The notes beneath the pieces were generated by a model, which had not been told where the DNA came from, did not search any database, and saw nothing but the letters and a program-made list of their open reading frames with translations. Positions 5,893-6,185 of a stretch of DNA of 6,185 nt are shown here, one piece after another (position 1 is the stretch's first letter; each line of letters opens with the position of its first letter). The DNA comes from Spirochaetales bacterium (GTDB lineage Bacteria; Spirochaetota; Spirochaetia; Sphaerochaetales; Sphaerochaetaceae): contig JALFRH010000009.1 of assembly GCA_022785155.1 (NCBI GenBank), forward strand, positions 1 to 6,185, written 5' to 3'. Made by a program: the position numbers and the translations under genes.

Positions 5893-6153
5893 TTACATGG
5901 TCGCTAACACCGTGTAGCGCTGTTTGTGGAACCATTTGCGCTCCTCCTTCAGCATGGCGATGATCTCATCCCTATGCTTGTCCAGCATGCATCCACGTGG
6001 CACATACAGGGCCACTGCCTTGCTGAAGTCAGTCATCTGCGTGTACTTGTAGACCGTGTTCCTGTCAACGGAGACAGCCCTTGCTATCTCGCTAATCGTC
6101 TTTCCTTCGCTCCATTGTTCCCTTATACTTGTTACTTGGGACATTTTCAGCAT
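5893..6153 (-). pseudogene. Truncated IS21-family transposase (IstA) N-terminus
   Basis: The 86-codon frame starts at ATG 6153; ATG 6144 is an alternative. It contains the N-terminal helix-turn-helix of IS21-type transposases, with GKTISEIARAVSVDRNTVYKY at about 17-37. Next comes the conserved linker seen before the catalytic core: PRGCMLDKHRDEIIAML (53-69) and WFHKQRYTV (74-82). Similarity stops after KQRYTV and a TAA follows at once. Full IstA proteins are roughly 350-500 residues with a DDE domain, which is absent here, so the product cannot transpose. A short DNA-binding peptide could still be made, because GGAAAG lies directly before the ATG and AAGGAG about 13 nt before it. The family call rests on the HTH plus linker pattern. 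Confidence 0.75.
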
Positions 6154-6185
6154 CTTTCCTTTGAAACTCCTTAGCTTTTTTTGAT

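Larger units (their letters stand above)
5795..6185 (-). mobile_element. IS21-family insertion sequence remnant (runs off the window)
   Basis: A truncated IstA-like N-terminus (5893-6153) lies about 80 nt from two tandem imperfect repeats, GAAAAGGTCACC (5803-5814) and AGAAAGTTCACC (5816-5827), which match at 9 of 12 positions with a 13-bp period. IS21-family ends typically start with TG and carry several such transposase-binding repeats; TG at 5795-5796 is a plausible tip. The layout suggests an internally deleted copy that kept one end and the first part of istA but lost the catalytic region and istB. The opposite end lies beyond 6185. The boundary at 5795 is inference. Confidence 0.45.

Noticed and set aside
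5893..6174. Plus-strand frame (5926-6174) opposite the transposase fragment
   Set aside because: The minus strand shows recognisable HTH and linker motifs; the plus frame shows none and is antisense shadow.

Overview
This 6.2 kb chromosomal window has moderate-to-low GC and ordinary bacterial housekeeping content, with the decayed end of a transposon at the right edge. A spirochaete-like host (Treponema/Sphaerochaeta type) is my best guess. It rests on the relaxed lipobox of the lipoprotein (L-S-S-S-C), the two tRNA-Ser genes without encoded CCA, and the general look of the proteins. This is inference from few characters, and other low-to-mid GC bacteria are not excluded.

Left half (1-2837, all minus strand): a tightly packed four-gene operon read right to left. 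The order is deoC (deoxyribose-phosphate aldolase), a divergent and C-terminally extended thymidine-kinase-like protein, an ADP-ribose-type Nudix hydrolase, and a single-domain rhodanese lipoprotein. Genes overlap by 14 nt, are spaced by 11 nt, or share an ATGA overlap, so they are probably co-transcribed. The first three fit a theme of nucleoside salvage and nucleotide housecleaning. The rhodanese looks like a translationally coupled passenger. A candidate promoter with an inverted repeat in its spacer lies just upstream of deoC.

Middle (2838-3020): a 183-bp divergent intergenic region. It holds the deoC promoter/operator candidate, a third copy of the same half-site, and a perfect 10-bp inverted repeat close to the start of the rightward operon.

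Right half (3021-5462, plus strand): three genes. The first encodes an unusual membrane-anchored protein, with three predicted transmembrane segments, a four-cysteine zinc-ribbon-like module and a MutT/MTH1-type Nudix domain. An aldo/keto reductase overlaps it by 17 nt and starts at GTG. A YigZ/IMPACT-family protein follows. A consensus-quality promoter overlapping the yigZ stop codon drives two tandem tRNA-Ser genes (UGA and GCU), which end at a clear rho-independent terminator.

Right edge (about 5795-6185): an IS21-family remnant on the minus strand. It has the N-terminal helix-turn-helix part of an IstA-like transposase, cut off after 86 codons, and a short tandem repeat that resembles an IS21-type terminal binding-site array. 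The catalytic domain and istB are missing.

I see no clear novel multi-gene system. The most unusual items are the TM-zinc ribbon-Nudix fusion and the extended thymidine-kinase homologue.
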